Source: Trichosporon coremiiforme (lineage: Eukaryota > Basidiomycota > Tremellomycetes > Trichosporonales > Trichosporonaceae). From it: a stretch of 64,000 nt of DNA. A program made the position numbers and the translations under genes. Shown piece by piece: positions 21,425 to 36,492 of the stretch. The stretch covers positions 1 through 64,000 of the forward strand of contig BCJJ01000026.1 in assembly GCA_039545355.1 (NCBI GenBank). The letters run 5' to 3'. Position 1 is the stretch's first letter, and each line of letters begins with the position of its first letter. The notes beneath the pieces were generated by a model. It was not told the origin of the DNA. It did not search any database and saw only the letters and a program-made list of their open reading frames with translations.

Positions 21425-23453
21425 TTAGCCGCGGAAACCCATGTTGCCCGCCTCGCGCATACGGAATCCGGCCGGGAGCGAGGGACGCTCGTCCTTCTCC
21501 TCCTCGACCGTCTCCTGGGGCTCCTCTTTCTCCTTCTCCTCACCCTTCTCCTCGGCCGTCTCAGTCTTGTTCTCGGCCTTCTCCTCGGCCGCCACCTTCT
21601 CGGAATCCTTCGCCTCGGCGTCCTTGGGCTCCGAATCGTTGTAGGCCAGCGTCGCCGTCTCCTCAGACAAACGGGGCTCGGCCTCGGCCTCAACCTCGGG
21701 GGCGACGTGCTCGTCCATGACCTGGACGGTCGCGTGCTCGTCCGCGAGATGCTGCTCCATATCCTCGTACTCGGACTGAGAGTCTGAGTCAGCCTCAGGC
21801 TTGACGTCCTGAGCCGCGGTATACGCGGGCGGCTCGTCGGCGTGCACGTCCTTCACGTCCTTGAGCTCGGGGGAAGAGGCGTCGATCTCGGAGACGGGGG
21901 GGATGTCAGAGGACTGAGCCGCGAAGACGGGCGACGTGGGAGACACCGGCGTGGGCGGGATGGCCATCGAGGGCGGGCGGTTGCGGCTGCGGGGCGGGAG
22001 GGGAGGGGGCTTGGTCGACACGGCGATCGGCGTGCCCGGGCTCGTCGGGGTGGGGGGCATCTCCGTGCTGCTACGGGGAGGGAGGGAGGGGCTGCCGTGC
22101 AGCGAGGCAGGGGCTGAGTCCGTCGGCCTCTTCCTAGGAGGCAGAGCGGGAGTGGGGGCACCGTTAGGAACGCCGGCGCGGCGGGGCGTGGGGTGGTGGA
22201 TCGCCTCTCCGCGGCGCGGGGGCGGTAGGGCTGGCATCCACTTCTTTTCGACTGGCGGTGGGGAGAAGTCGCTGGGCAGCGTCATGCGGCGAATGACACG
22301 CTCGGTCTCGGGGTCGCTCTCGTACTCGTGCCCGTCGGTCTGTTCTGGTGTAGGCGGGAGCTTGAGCACCTCGCCGTCGTCGAGCTCGATCGCGGCCGCG
22401 AGCGGTGTGATCTTGAACATTGGGTCCTCGGGAGGCGGGCCCTCGCGGACCTGCGCCTTACCGCTGGCAGCGTCCTCGAGCGCGGCGATGAAGGGCTTTG
22501 CCTCGCGGGGCATCTTGACGTGGCCAGTCAGGATGTCGCCGGCCTTGACGCCCGGCCAGTGGTAGACGCGCTCATTCTCGTCGAAGCGCGACAGGAATAC
22601 CTGGCCGACGGCCTCGACACCGGCGTACAGGCCGCGCGATTTGACATACGAGAAGACAGGCACGCCCTCCTTGCCCGACTCCATGGCTGCGCCGGCGCCC
22701 CAGGGGCCGGCAGCGACGGCGATGTCAGCACCGAGCGTGACCTTGTGCGTCTTGAAAGACTCGATCGCCTTCGGGCTGTTCAGGATGAGCACGCAGTCGT
22801 AAATGTCCACGCCGAGAATGAGACCGGCGCTGAACGTGTTGGGCGAAATGCTCGCAGGCGGAGACCACCATCCCGTCTCGGGGTTGTGCGCGACGACGAG
22901 GCCGTTGCCGCCCGCACCGCCGAGCGGCGCAATGCCGGAGCGCATCGATGTGAACACGGCCAGACCATAACAATTCTTGATCAGCGTCGGAGGAATCTTG
23001 CGCAACGCCTTCTTGTGCGAGTGCTTGTCTGGCACCTCGATGCCCTTGACTGGTGTCGTCAGCATAGTGTCCGCGCGTGCCGTGCGTCATCGGCCGCAGA
23101 GGATGTCGCATTGCCGAAGCCGAACCCCTCGGCTCCCTGACGTTGGGCTCATGAGTCTACTCACCAGTGAATGCACGCAGGATGCGCGCCGCCTTCTCGC
23201 ACTCCTGGGGAAAGTCGTTGGAGACGGGGTAGAACGCCTCAGATCCAATCTTGTTCTCGACGACGTAGTTGACCTTGGTGCCAATCTTGTCGCTGATGCC
23301 GATGGACTTGTCAAACGCCTTGCCGCCCCAGAGCTTGGTCTTTGCTCCCCAACGCTCCTTCCAGCCGGGTTCGGGCGTGTTCGTTCGCGAGTGGGGTGTG
23401 CTGCGAGCCTCACTACGCCGCGGCGGAGGCGGCGGGGCAAGCGTGTCCGCCAT
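21425..23453 (-). CDS. SYLF-domain protein (Ysc84/Lsb3-like), no SH3 domain
   Basis: Exons 23453-23165 and 23049-21425, split by a 115-nt intron, give 637 aa. Residues about 70-320 form a SYLF (DUF500) domain: ECEKAARILRAFTG, IPPTLIKNCYGLAVFTSMRS, GGNGLVVAHNPETGWWSPP, LGVDIYDCVLILNS and SRGLYAGVEAVGQVFLSR. SYLF proteins bind phosphoinositides and actin at endocytic patches. Yeast Ysc84 and Lsb3 end in an SH3 domain; here the remaining 300 residues are Pro-rich (PPLPPRSRNRPPS, several PxxP) and then Glu/Lys-rich, with no SH3 visible. It may therefore offer SH3 ligands instead of carrying one. The N-terminus also has a poly-Pro run (LAPPPPPRR). Confidence 0.88.
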
Positions 23454-24358
23454 GATTGATGAGTGGGAGATGTGGTGAGAGGAGGAAGACGTCGAGACTC
23501 TTGCTGGTATCGCTGTCTCTGTAGTTTGCACGTTGGTTCCGATCAGAGGATGCGCGGGTCAGGTTTCTCTATCGCCGCGACCGAGTCCGGAGGGTGATCG
23601 CGAAACTAGGTTTGGGGCACTGGACGCTCCGAGGACGTTGAAGAGTGGTGCACTCTTGTGTGCAGTCGACTGATCTGCGTCGAGCAATGTTTGGTGTGCG
23701 GTTGATGGTATGTGTGAGATGAAGGGAATGCGAGATGGATGCTCGAGAGTAGTGGGACGCGAGGAAGACGGGGCGGATCAGCGGAGAGATATGGGATGGT
23801 AGAGCCGGTTTGTCAGATTTTGTATGGTGACGTATCTCGGCACCGCGGCCCAGGAGCCCGAACGTCGATCTTCGCCGCCGCTGCCCACGAAGCCCTGGAC
23901 GACCAGGGTTGCCCAAACTGCAACACTACGGCCGCGGGCCCCTCACCCCTCATGCACCCTGCCTCATAGCCAGCGAGCTCCAGAACTTGTGGAACATCCG
24001 CACCTCCCTGTCTGTGGCGGTGTGATAGTGAATTCTGACGGTCATACCCGAGAGACAAGGACACGCAGGCGCACCGCTCTTGCCTATCCCACCGGAATGT
24101 CGGCTCCGCACTTGGCATTCCACCCAGGCTGTATCTTAGCGCTACCCGCAAGATCAGATGTCGTTCGGATCAGATCGCTGGCCGTGGTCGCCGAGTACAT
24201 ACAAACACATGTGCAAGCGACAAATGGCGGGCGCCGATTTTGTGCACAGGTTCACTCCGGGCTCACGTCAGTGCCACCGGGTTCCAGGTCCGGGGAATGG
24301 ACTAGATGATCTTCTACAATGCATAATGAAATCTGACACTCTGCTACTGCCGCTCCCT
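23454..24358. other. Intergenic region
   Basis: About 0.9 kb between the SYLF gene promoter side and the 3' end of STI1. No coding or RNA feature supported. Confidence 0.5.
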
Positions 24359-26236
24359 TTACCTCGTACGAATGATACCCGCGTTGATGAGCTTCTGGAT
24401 CTTGTGCGAAACCTGCATCGTCAGTTTGATCCGACAGCTTCAACTGTTTACTCACCATAGGGTTTTTCATGTGGTCCATGAGAGCGCGGGGGTTCTGCTG
24501 GGCGTCCGAGAGGATCTGGCGCATGACGGGGTCCGACATGATCTCCTGGACCTCGGGGTCGCGCATGGCACGCTCGTACGTCTGCTCGTCCGTCTCGTTG
24601 GCGCGCTCGGCCTGGATCTCGTTCATGATCTTGTTCATGTTGCTCTCAATCTCACGCTGGTGCTTGTGCTCCTTGTCGACGTCCATCGCCTTCTGCAGCG
24701 TCTCGAGCGCCGACGTGTTCTCCTTCATGCCCTGCTGGACAAGCGCCTTGCGGATGTACGCCTTGACAAACTCCGGGTCCTGCTTGATCGCCTCGTTGGC
24801 GTCCCTCAGCGCCTCGGGCAGGGCCATCAGCTTCGTGTAGGCCGCAGATCGGTTCGTGTAACCGCGCGGGTCAGACGGCAGGCGCTTGATCGCCTCAGAG
24901 TAGTGCTTCACGGCGTCGGCGTACTGGCCGGCCTTGAAGGCAGTGTTTCCCTCCTCACGGGCAGCCTCCGCCTTCTCGGGGTCGATGTACGCCTTCTTCT
25001 CGTTCTCCAGCTTGGTCTTCTCAGCCTCGCGGAGCTTGGTGAGGACGTCCGGCGTGCGGTGCTCGGTCAGCGACTTGTTGTAGAACTTGATCGCGTTGTC
25101 GAGGTCACCCTTCTTAGCGTACGAGGTACCAATGCGGCCGTAGGCCTTGGCGACAGCCTTGAAGTCGGCGTGGAGCTCGAACGCCTGGTCGACTGCCTTC
25201 TGCGCAACCTCGATAGCCTTGTCGTAATCGCCCATCTCGAAGTAGACGGCGGAGAGGTTTGTCAGGTACGCAATGTCCTTGGGGTAGGTCTCCCAAGCCT
25301 TCTCATACAGCGGGATAGCCTCGTCAAACTTGCGTTGCTTGTAGGCGGCGTTACCCTGCGCCTTGAGCTCGTCGGCCTCCTTCTTCGCCTTGGCCTCCTC
25401 GGGGTCGAGCTGGGGCTCCTGCTTCTTGGGCGGCTCCTCCTTCTTCGGGGCGGGCTTCGGGGGAGGGGGAGAAGACGACTGGGGTTGCGAAACTCCAGGC
25501 GGCATCTCGTTCGAACCCTCGGGGCGCTCCATAGCGGCCTGTTGTCAGTTCAATCCAGTTGTTGAACAACTTACAATGTCAACACCCATTGCAACACCGA
25601 GGACAGCGAGCATGCGGGGGTCACCAAACAGGGACTGCATGTCGGCGGTGCCGCCGTTGGCCTGAAGCTGCTGAATCTTCTGGACGAAGCTGGGGTCCTT
25701 CATAAAGTCGGCGGTCTTAGGGTTGGCCTGCAGCTTGGCAATGAGTCCCGGGTCGTTGAAGATCTGGCCGAGGCCCATGTCGCCGCCCGGGCCCATCTCG
25801 GCGTCCATGGCGCGGCGAACGTCGGCCATACCGCGCTTGAGGGGGTCGCTGTTGGGGTCCTTGTTGAGACCCTCCTCGTACGCCTGGACAGCCTGCGGGT
25901 AGTCGCGCAGACCGTGGTAAGCGGCACCCTTGCGGAGGTAGCCCTTCGAGAAGTCGGGGTTCAGCTCGATGCACTGTTGTTAGCTCACAATCTACCAAAG
26001 CTGCAGCCCACCTTGTTGGCGTCGTCAAGAGCACCCTGGTAGTCCTTGGCGCCCGACTTGGCAGCCGATCGGTTAGAGTAGAGGACGTTGTTGGTAGGGT
26101 CAAGAGCAATGGCATCGCTGTAAAGCTTAATCGCCTCGGGGTAATCCTTCGCGGAGAAGGCCTTGTTGGCCTGCGCCTTGAGCTGCTCAGCCTGGAGTCA
26201 GTGCCCATCGATGCATGAGTGACATACCTCAGACAT
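24359..26236 (-). CDS. STI1: Hsp70/Hsp90 co-chaperone Sti1 (HOP)
   Basis: Five exons (26236-26228, 26191-26012, 25973-25575, 25538-24456, 24412-24359) give 574 aa. The order is TPR1 (ANKAFSAKDYPEAIKLYSDA), DP1 (DPGLIAKLQANPKTADFMKD), a Pro/Lys linker, TPR2A (GNAAYKQRKFDEAIPLYEKA), TPR2B (GNTAFKAGQYADAVKHYSEA) and DP2 near the end (DPEVQEIMSDPVMRQIL). The protein bridges Hsp70 and Hsp90 through EEVD-binding TPRs in the cytosol. The first exon is nine bases (MSE). All four introns (36, 38, 36 and 43 nt) fall between codons. STI1 shares its 322-bp upstream region with MCM3 on the other strand. Confidence 0.95.
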
Positions 26237-26558
26237 TGTTTTGAATTTGGTTGATCGAGGGGATTTGTTGTCGTGAAAGCGACCAAGACCGTCGTTAATA
26301 GCTCGAAACTTGTGACGTCTGCCGATGACTTCCGTCATCAGCTCGAACCTGCCAGAAAGCAGGCGGTGGAGGGCGGCGGCGAGGGGCGTCGGAGCCACGT
26401 GGCAGTTATTGAGCGGAGGCAAAAGACGCGACGCGCCTCTGAACGTGGTGGACCCTGAAGAAACTCCTAACGCGTCGTGAGATGGCGGGCCCCTTCGCTC
26501 TGTCTATTTGTCTTCGCCCTTCTCTACTCTCCACCTCTGTCACTCGTAAACAACAGCC
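26237..26558. promoter_or_regulatory. Divergent STI1 / MCM3 promoter with MCB-like site
   Basis: A 322-bp region between two outward-facing ATGs. ACGCGT, the MluI cell-cycle box bound by MBF in yeasts, is at 26470-26475, about 85 bp before the MCM3 ATG, and a GACGCGACGCG stretch lies near 26425. MCM genes are classic MBF targets. No array of heat-shock elements was clear for STI1. The motif match is direct; regulation is inference. Confidence 0.5.
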
Positions 26559-29170
<2,612 letters not shown>

Positions 29171-31130
29171 AAGTCCAACTGTGCTCGTTTGTGCTGCGTT
29201 GCGTTTTGAGGGCGATTTCTTGTTGTACACGTAGGTCAGATGCCATAATCCGAGAGAAACCGCAAGAAGCATAAGTCGTTTGTACCTATGCGCCGACCTG
29301 ATCGAGACCATGATTCTGGCAACCGAGGCTAGCACACGACCACACGAGTGTCTTCCTCGTTATTCACTCCAGCGCGCTGACGCTGAGACAACTGGTGTGT
29401 GGGCGATCTGTGCGTCTGCCTAGCTTGCTCAGACGCCGCCAGGGAAGACAACTCTGCCTCTCAACATCGCTCTTCGGTCTCAATCGTGTTCTCGCCATTG
29501 CGTGCCTCTCTCTAACACCTTGATGAGCAGCTACACCATCTCCTTCAAGTCTACCACTCTTGCCATCCTTATCCACGAACGGCCCCTGGGCATCCTGGCC
29601 GGACCGGTTGATCACCGCGGGAATCCGCTTCTATCGCCGTCGCTTATCGCTTGGCATGAAGACACCAGGCATGGCTCCTGAGACTGTGAGTTTTAGACCC
29701 CTGTGCTCTAATGTTCAGGTGCCTTTCGCACCAGGCGAGATAGACGAACACGTGAAGCTTTGGTCTGTGCAGCCATCGTCACCGGCGTTCGAGAGGCGTA
29801 CGAGGCGCTCAAGGCTTTGAAGGATGGCCTTCGTCACCGAGAGATCTGAGACAGCGTAACCAAGGGAGCTGCGTCTGCTGTCCGAGAGCCATTTTCCTCG
29901 CGCTTTCCAGGTGACATCCGTCCGCCCATCTCATTGCAGCGGGAGTTGCCGCAGTTCTCACACACCTGACCACACCTGATTCGAGTCACGAAGCTCTCGA
30001 TCACGTATCACGACAGAATACGAGGCGGGTAGTTCGGCAGGCTCTCGGCGGCGCCTTGGAATCGGTCAGGTCCGGGGGATCTTCGGATCTTCTCTGGCGC
30101 TCGTTCACACAAGCTTTCCTGAGAGGGTTTTCCTCCGTCAAGTTCGGTCACAAGTTGGACGATGGCCAATGGCGCACGCGCCTCGCGAAGAACAGGCCGC
30201 CTCATTCCTAGTTGGCCACGTGAGCATCGAAGCCGAGAGGGGGTAGGCAACTCTGTAGTGCGGAACTTCGGGACTGCGGCCCTTCCAAGGCGGCGCCTGG
30301 ACAGCACATTCGGCAGGTGCAGAACGTCGGTGACAGCATGGTCGTGCAGGTCGCCGAATGCAACTCTACCATGAATGGGACTCTTTTACATCACCCGTCG
30401 TCGGAATGGGCATGTCAGGCACAGACAGGCACTCTACCCTTTCCTGGGATCATGAGACCCTGCCCGTCCGAGGCAGCCTCTGGCGTTCCTGGCTGGTCCT
30501 GGCCGTCCGCGTCTCTGAGGGTTCAAGTACGTGATACCCACGTCGTTGACCTTCCCAAGACCAAGCAACTCGTCCGCCCGCGTGTGCACGTCGGTACTAG
30601 AAGCGCTGGCTGATTGCGAACTCATTTCACCTCATTTGCCGTGCCCGTCTCGGGTGTTCGATGCGCGACTACGCTGACCGTTTCATGCATCGCATTTGTT
30701 GTTGACCACTCAACATCCTTACAGTCACCCACGCCATTGTTGCGACCAGCCGCCCAACGTCAGCAGCAACATACATGATTCGAACGGGTGTATTCGACCT
30801 CCACTAGTTTCCGCCACAACAACAGTGTTCAAGAGATCCAAGCCGCGGACCCGACTCAGCTCCCACGGCATCTGGGCGCAATCCGAGCAAGCTTCGACAG
30901 CGGCACTCTCCTACGGCTGCCAGATCTTCGCGACGACGAGCCTTGCAACGTTTGATCAATATTACTGTCCGCGGACGGAGCGAAGCAGCATTAGCCCCTC
31001 AACTTCGCCAGCCTCTCTCACCTCCGAAGATCGTCTCGGCAACTCCCAACTGGAAGTTCAGTGCAGCTCTTTGTCGGACAACAACGAGTGCCAGGATCGA
31101 CGGTCACAGCAGCAGACGCAATCGCCCGCT
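29171..31130. other. Long intergenic region before the histidine kinase
   Basis: Almost 2 kb. Around 29640-29850 short frames on the plus strand look mildly coding (for example VREAYEALKALKDG) but stops break any joined model, so I do not call a gene. From 30696 to 31130 a plus-strand frame is open and continuous with the kinase first exon, but has no ATG. Confidence 0.4.
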
Positions 31131-34100
31131 ATGAACGGAGGGCCATCAGGCTGCAGCCGAGATGATGTGCCGTTGCAGTCTCGTCCGGAATGGCGGAATG
31201 ACGGCGAGCCCCACGACGAAACTGCGCGGAGCATTTCTCATTCGATCGGCTTGACGAGCGGTATCAGCATCAGGAGAGACGGGCAAAGGCCGACACGCCG
31301 GAAAGTCGTAGAACCACACCCGCGCAACGGGGTGGACGGCGCAAAGGAGATGAGAGCGGAGCGACCTCAATGGCCAGAGTGGCCATGGTCCAGAACATCT
31401 CGGCGTAACAAAGCTACTGGAAACTCTACATTCACCGAACAGCTAAGCTTAGATGAAGGTATGCTCGGAGAGGCTGACACTGCTGGACATGCTGGGCTGC
31501 GCCGGAGCCGGCGGTGTCATGCTCAACGGGGTGAGCACAAGGGTTGGGGAAATCGGACTGAAGAGCCGATCGCAAGCATATCGCACGGCACCGAACGGGC
31601 GGACGAAGGACGTCAAGGGCAAGCAGCCGGCGCGCTTGGAACGGGCAGTGCTGGGGGTGGGCCCTCTGAAAGTAAAGGTGACAGCAGCTGGGCTGCCTGG
31701 GCGGGGTGGGAGAGGCACGGGGACGGAGAGGAAGGGCCTGAGAGGGAACGATTTAAGGATCAACGCAGAGCCTCAGGCACCGAGGGCGCGAACTCGGCAG
31801 ATCAACCGTTCAGGTATGCGTCTCATGTCCCCCAGCCTGCACAACCTGCTGCACCTGAGCAACCCACCGACCCAGGCAGCCACCCAACCGCATCTGCTGA
31901 CCCGGGTCGTCCTCGTGCCGCTGCATCTCATGCCCAGCTAGGCAGTGCATCCCATACACCCCCGTCTCCTTCTTCTGTAGCATCTGAATTTGCCTCTTCC
32001 TCTCCATGTCCTTTCGCTAGCGACATGCTCAGCGGGAGGCACAGCCCACCCGCCGATGCTCCGGAGCGCGTCTCGCACGTCGCTGTCGAGAGCGACTTCT
32101 TCGCTCCCCCTCCGCCAGCCTACAGCACCAAATCACCACTACCACCAATCACTACAGCTCACACCTCATCCTCCTTCGACACGAACGACGCGAAGGGCAC
32201 GACCTCCGCCCCCAGCAGCCCGCGACTCGACTCCAAGCACAGCAACATCTCGGAAATCGAAAAGGGCATCTACAAGTCACTGTCCAAACACGACTGGGTC
32301 GAAACCGAGGCAAACTCGACCGCAAACAGCGCCGAACACAGCTACCGATCTGTCATCCGCAGGAACGTCCTGGATCCCATCTTGACCTTCCTCAGTCCCA
32401 AGTTCCAAGATCGGGAGATCGAGCAGAAGTTCAGACGCGAGGTGAGTGGTCACCGAAGTCTGAACCGGTCCTGTGGTGGGGTGTCGATCATCCCTTCGGA
32501 CATTTGAATATACGACTTTTCGGACTTATTAGTCTGATCCGTTACATCATCCATTTCATTACAATCTTCTTCCCAAGCGAGGTCCCAGTGTGCGTACCAA
32601 TACTAACACCCAGAAATGGTTCATGACCAAGCGCACGGCACTCCTGTGCTCGTTGTTCATCACAGTGCAGTGGATCCTGTCCTGCGCCTTGATGCAATAC
32701 CGCGCCAGCTGGATGTACGGCGCGTACATTGGCATCTGTGGCATTTTTGCCGTGACGCTCCCGTTCTTCGTCATGTTTGATGGACCCCTGCGACACAATG
32801 TCATCTACCAGATCGCCCTGGCTTGCACGGTCTGGAGCTCAGGCGTGATCATCACGGTTGAAATGGTGAGCACTTGCCCCTGGTCACTTCCACGCCCTGT
32901 TTGTGCCGCGTTCGCGCATGCGCGTTGCCCCAAGCGTGGCAACGATGATTTTGGCGGCCGTGGCGAGGCAGCGACTGCGGCGGGCTACCTTGGATTCGCC
33001 CGATCGCCGATAACACGGCGCTGCGGTTCGCGGCCCCACGCCGCCTCGCCGTTTCGCCCGCTCGTCTGATCGCCTGGCGAGAATAGCGAGTGTGCAAGTG
33101 TCATTTCGGCTTTTGAATCGGACACAGTCTCCCGAACCCCGCACGGGCCTGGTTCGCGATTCAGGGAGACGCTTGTTGCATCATAGATGCGGGTGATCTT
33201 GTCGAGGGGCATGGCGGCCGTTCGGCATCACTGTTTCCGGCTTGATCACGGTAAATCCGGAGCTGACATGGACTAGGATCTCTGCGAGGCAACGGCAGGC
33301 TACCATGGCGTTGGGAGTACGGAGGGGACGATCTGCGGGCACCAGGAGTCGTCTGTGGCGTTCCTGCTCTTCGGCGTCATCTTCGGCGTACCGACCCTGG
33401 CTGTGATCGGTCTGCACCAGAACCGCATTCTGCACATTGTGTGCGCTGCTGTCTGGATGATTCTGTCGGCGGCTCTGCTTCTGCGTAACCCGACTACGCC
33501 CCCGCTGTTTATCCGGAACATTGTTATCAGTGAGTATTTTTAGCATCTCAGGGGTGGTCGGAATGGTCGCCACGATCGACGAGGAAAGATACGGTGTGGC
33601 TACCCGCCTGCCCTGACGCGGTGAGGGGATGCTGACAAGCAGTGCTGGTCTATCACACGCTGCTGGCTTCGATCGACCACCTACGAGAACGGACGGACCG
33701 GCAGCTGTTCTCGTCGCAGAACCAGATCAGAATGCAGAACATCGCCATGCGGGAGGCGCAGGCGATGGAACAAAAGGCGCAAGCGACTAAGAAGAGCTTC
33801 GTATCCTACATCTTCCACGAGGTGCGAGTGCCGCTGAACACGGCACTGCTGGCACTGCAGAATCTGGACGGCGAGGACGTGTTCAAGGACCTCGACAGCG
33901 ATCAGGCGATCATGGTGAACGGCCTCATGGGCAGTCTCACGATGATGGAGAAGGTACAGTCGGCCGAGTTGCGAATGAAACTGACACACAGGTCTTGAAC
34001 GACGTCCTTTCACACAGCAGGATGGAGCAAGGCACGCTGGTGCAGGCGAAGGAGCCCTTCGACTTCCACAAGTCGATGCACATCGTCGGACTGTCATACC

Positions 34101-35866
34101 GCTCGCAGTCCGAACTGTCTGGCGTTCGATTCGAACTCGAGCTCGACCCCATGATCGACATGGTCGCGCCCGCCTTCATCGGCGACGAGATGCGCCTTCG
34201 CCAAATCACAAGCAACCTCGTTTCGAACGCGCTCAAGTTCACTGAGGCCGGGGGCACCGTGCGGCTCGTCACGAAGCTCATCTTCCCGTCGCTCGCCAAG
34301 ACTGCCAGTATCGAGACGGCGACAGACAGCGGGTCGTTCGATCTTGCCAAGTCTGACGGACTGCGTCAACTCCGCCGTTCCTTCGACGTCAGCAGCGATC
34401 CGTCTGCGAGACCCCAGCCTCTTCCCCGCTCTGCGTCTTCGCCTGTGACGTCTAGCGCAAACTCAGACAAGGTCGTCGTCCGTGTCGAGGTTCACGATAC
34501 CGGAGTGGGCATCAATGCGGCCGAGCTCGTGGACAACAACCTCTTCTCGCCCTATGTCCAGACGGAGATCGGACGGAGACAGGGCGGCAAGGGATCTGGC
34601 CTCGGCCTCGCGCTCGTCATGCAGATCATCAAGCTCTCGAAGGGCCGCCTGGGAGTCGACTCAGAGATCGGCAAGGGCTCCTGCTTCTGGTTCGAGATGC
34701 CTTACACGATCCCTTCTGCCGGCGACGAGCTTCCGCAAGAATCGCGCCACATTCTCCTCACCAAACCATCCTTCTTGCACGTCATGGGTAGCCCGAACGT
34801 CGCCATGGGTGGCCTCCCTGCTCGCCGCGATTCGGTCGCGTCCGCCGAAGAGTATCTCGACTCTAGCAGCGAAGCTGGATCCGGCTTCCGCCGCGCTTCT
34901 ATCCATCACCCTACGAGCATGGAGGAACCTGCGTCGCACTCCGGTTCTCGACACACTCGCAAGCAGTCGTCCGGGTCGTCGCTCTTCCACAGCGCTGGCT
35001 CCCAGCTACAGGCTATCCCGTCGTCGCCGAGCGGCACGCCCTCTCCAGCGGACCCACTCGACGCCGCTGGCCAGGAGCTGAAGGAGGTGGCCCGTGTGCC
35101 CAGCAAGGGCGTGCTTGCCAGCTGCCCACCCGTGTCAATCGAGACCAGACGTTCGCTCTCGGTCGGTTCGATACCCACCCCGAAGCCGCCGCTCTCTCTG
35201 CAAGCTTTGGATGTGCCGACCACGCATTCCACATCACCTCCGAGTCTCTCGCCCCAGATGCCACCCAATCTCAGTCGCAACTCCAGTGACGAGACCGACA
35301 TCATGACTCCGCAAATGTCGCCCAAGCTCAACGTTGCGGACCTCTATCAGCCGCTCACCGGCCCTCTGTCTTCAATGAGCGAGCAGTCTCCGACTACAGA
35401 GACTGTCCCGAGCACCTCGCGGCCGAGGCCGGAGCAGCCGACCAGACGAAAGTCATCGGGACGCTCTCTCTCCGCATTAGTCGTCGACGACGACAGCCTC
35501 ACCCGCCGGCTCATGTCTCGCATGCTCTCGCGCCTGGGACACGTAGTGACAACTGTCGACAACGGCAAGAAGGCAGTGGACCTGATTCTGGAGAATGCGG
35601 TGGACAGCCCCTTCGACATTGTCTTCCTCGACAACCAGATGCCGATCATGACGGGCGTGGAGGCCGTGGCGGCCTTGCGTGAAGCCGGCAACGACACGTA
35701 TGTTGTCGGATGCACCGGCAACGCATTGCGCGAGGACCAGGACGAGTACCTCTCGTCGGGAGCGAATGCCATCATCGCCAAGCCAGTGCACCAGGCGGCT
35801 ATCATCGAGCATCTCGCCGAGGCTAGGCGGCTGAGCGACGCGAGGAATGCGAGAAACGACCAGTAG
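31131..35866 (+). CDS. Membrane-bound hybrid histidine kinase
   Basis: Exons 31131-32441, 32614-32865, 33277-33529, 33643-33953 and 33992-35866 encode up to 1333 aa. The first 400 residues are low-complexity Ser/Pro/Gly-rich. Exons 2-3 carry about five or six membrane segments (ALLCSLFITVQWILSCALM, FLLFGVIFGVPTLAVIGL). A short linker leads to the H-box SYIFHEVRVPLN, with the phospho-His at about 664. The ATPase has N-box NLVSNALKFTEAGG, DTGVGI and GKGSGLGLALV. A 250-residue Ser/Pro-rich spacer precedes a receiver domain with DIVFLDNQMP (phospho-Asp at about 1255). It should autophosphorylate and relay through Ypd1 to Ssk1/Skn7. The signal is unknown. The start is uncertain, since the frame is open further upstream and later ATGs exist. 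Confidence 0.85.
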
Positions 35867-36492
35867 AGAAGCTGATTGTGGCTCAATTCACCAACGATTG
35901 TTTCATGAGACTCGGTTATCTCTCCTTCCACGAAGAACCGCAATCACAGACTCCAGGGGAATACCCATCACCATTACATACCATTGTAACGATATCCACA
36001 GCAATAGCAATGCATTTTGTATCAGTAGCTAGCATGCCCGCTGCATAGCCCGGAGGGTTAGATTAGGCGACGATCTTCCGAACACAGGAGACTCGGACAT
36101 GAACTTCGGGATCGGAGATGGGCGAGATGTCCGCCACCGGTCCTCCCATTGCCATAGAGCCCTGCCAGACCGACGCGCCACGCGGCACGCCTTCTTGGCC
36201 TTCGCCAACCCCAACTATCTTGCGTCCACATCAACCTTGGTCTGTCCGGCGCGCCGCCATCGCCCACCCCGATCAGAACAGCAGCGCAGCCTAACAGACT
36301 CGCACACAAAGACCACTTTGCTTGCTTCTGTCACTCGACGAACCTGCGGCTCTCGAAATTGGCGACCGACCCGTCGCGCATCGACGACTTCACGACAGCG
36401 ACTGGAATCGACGCGTAACGCAGCTCCGCCGTCCAGCACATATCTAGCTCGCCTCCAGCACGCTGCCAGCACGTCCCCAGCACGCCGCCACC
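35867..36492. other. Intergenic region between kinase and HID1 genes
   Basis: About 0.6 kb; the right part is pyrimidine-rich and leads into a strong start context (CCGCCACCATGT) at 36493. Nothing else is seen. Confidence 0.5.

Noticed and set aside
24372..25565. 397-codon plus-strand open frame antisense to STI1
   Set aside because: Its Leu/Val/Arg-rich translation mirrors the C/G-ending codons of STI1; no domain, and the sense strand is a certain gene.
29520..29850. Coding-like fragments on the plus strand, including VREAYEALKALKDG
   Set aside because: No splice arrangement I tried joins them to a start without a stop; too weak to call a gene or a pseudogene.
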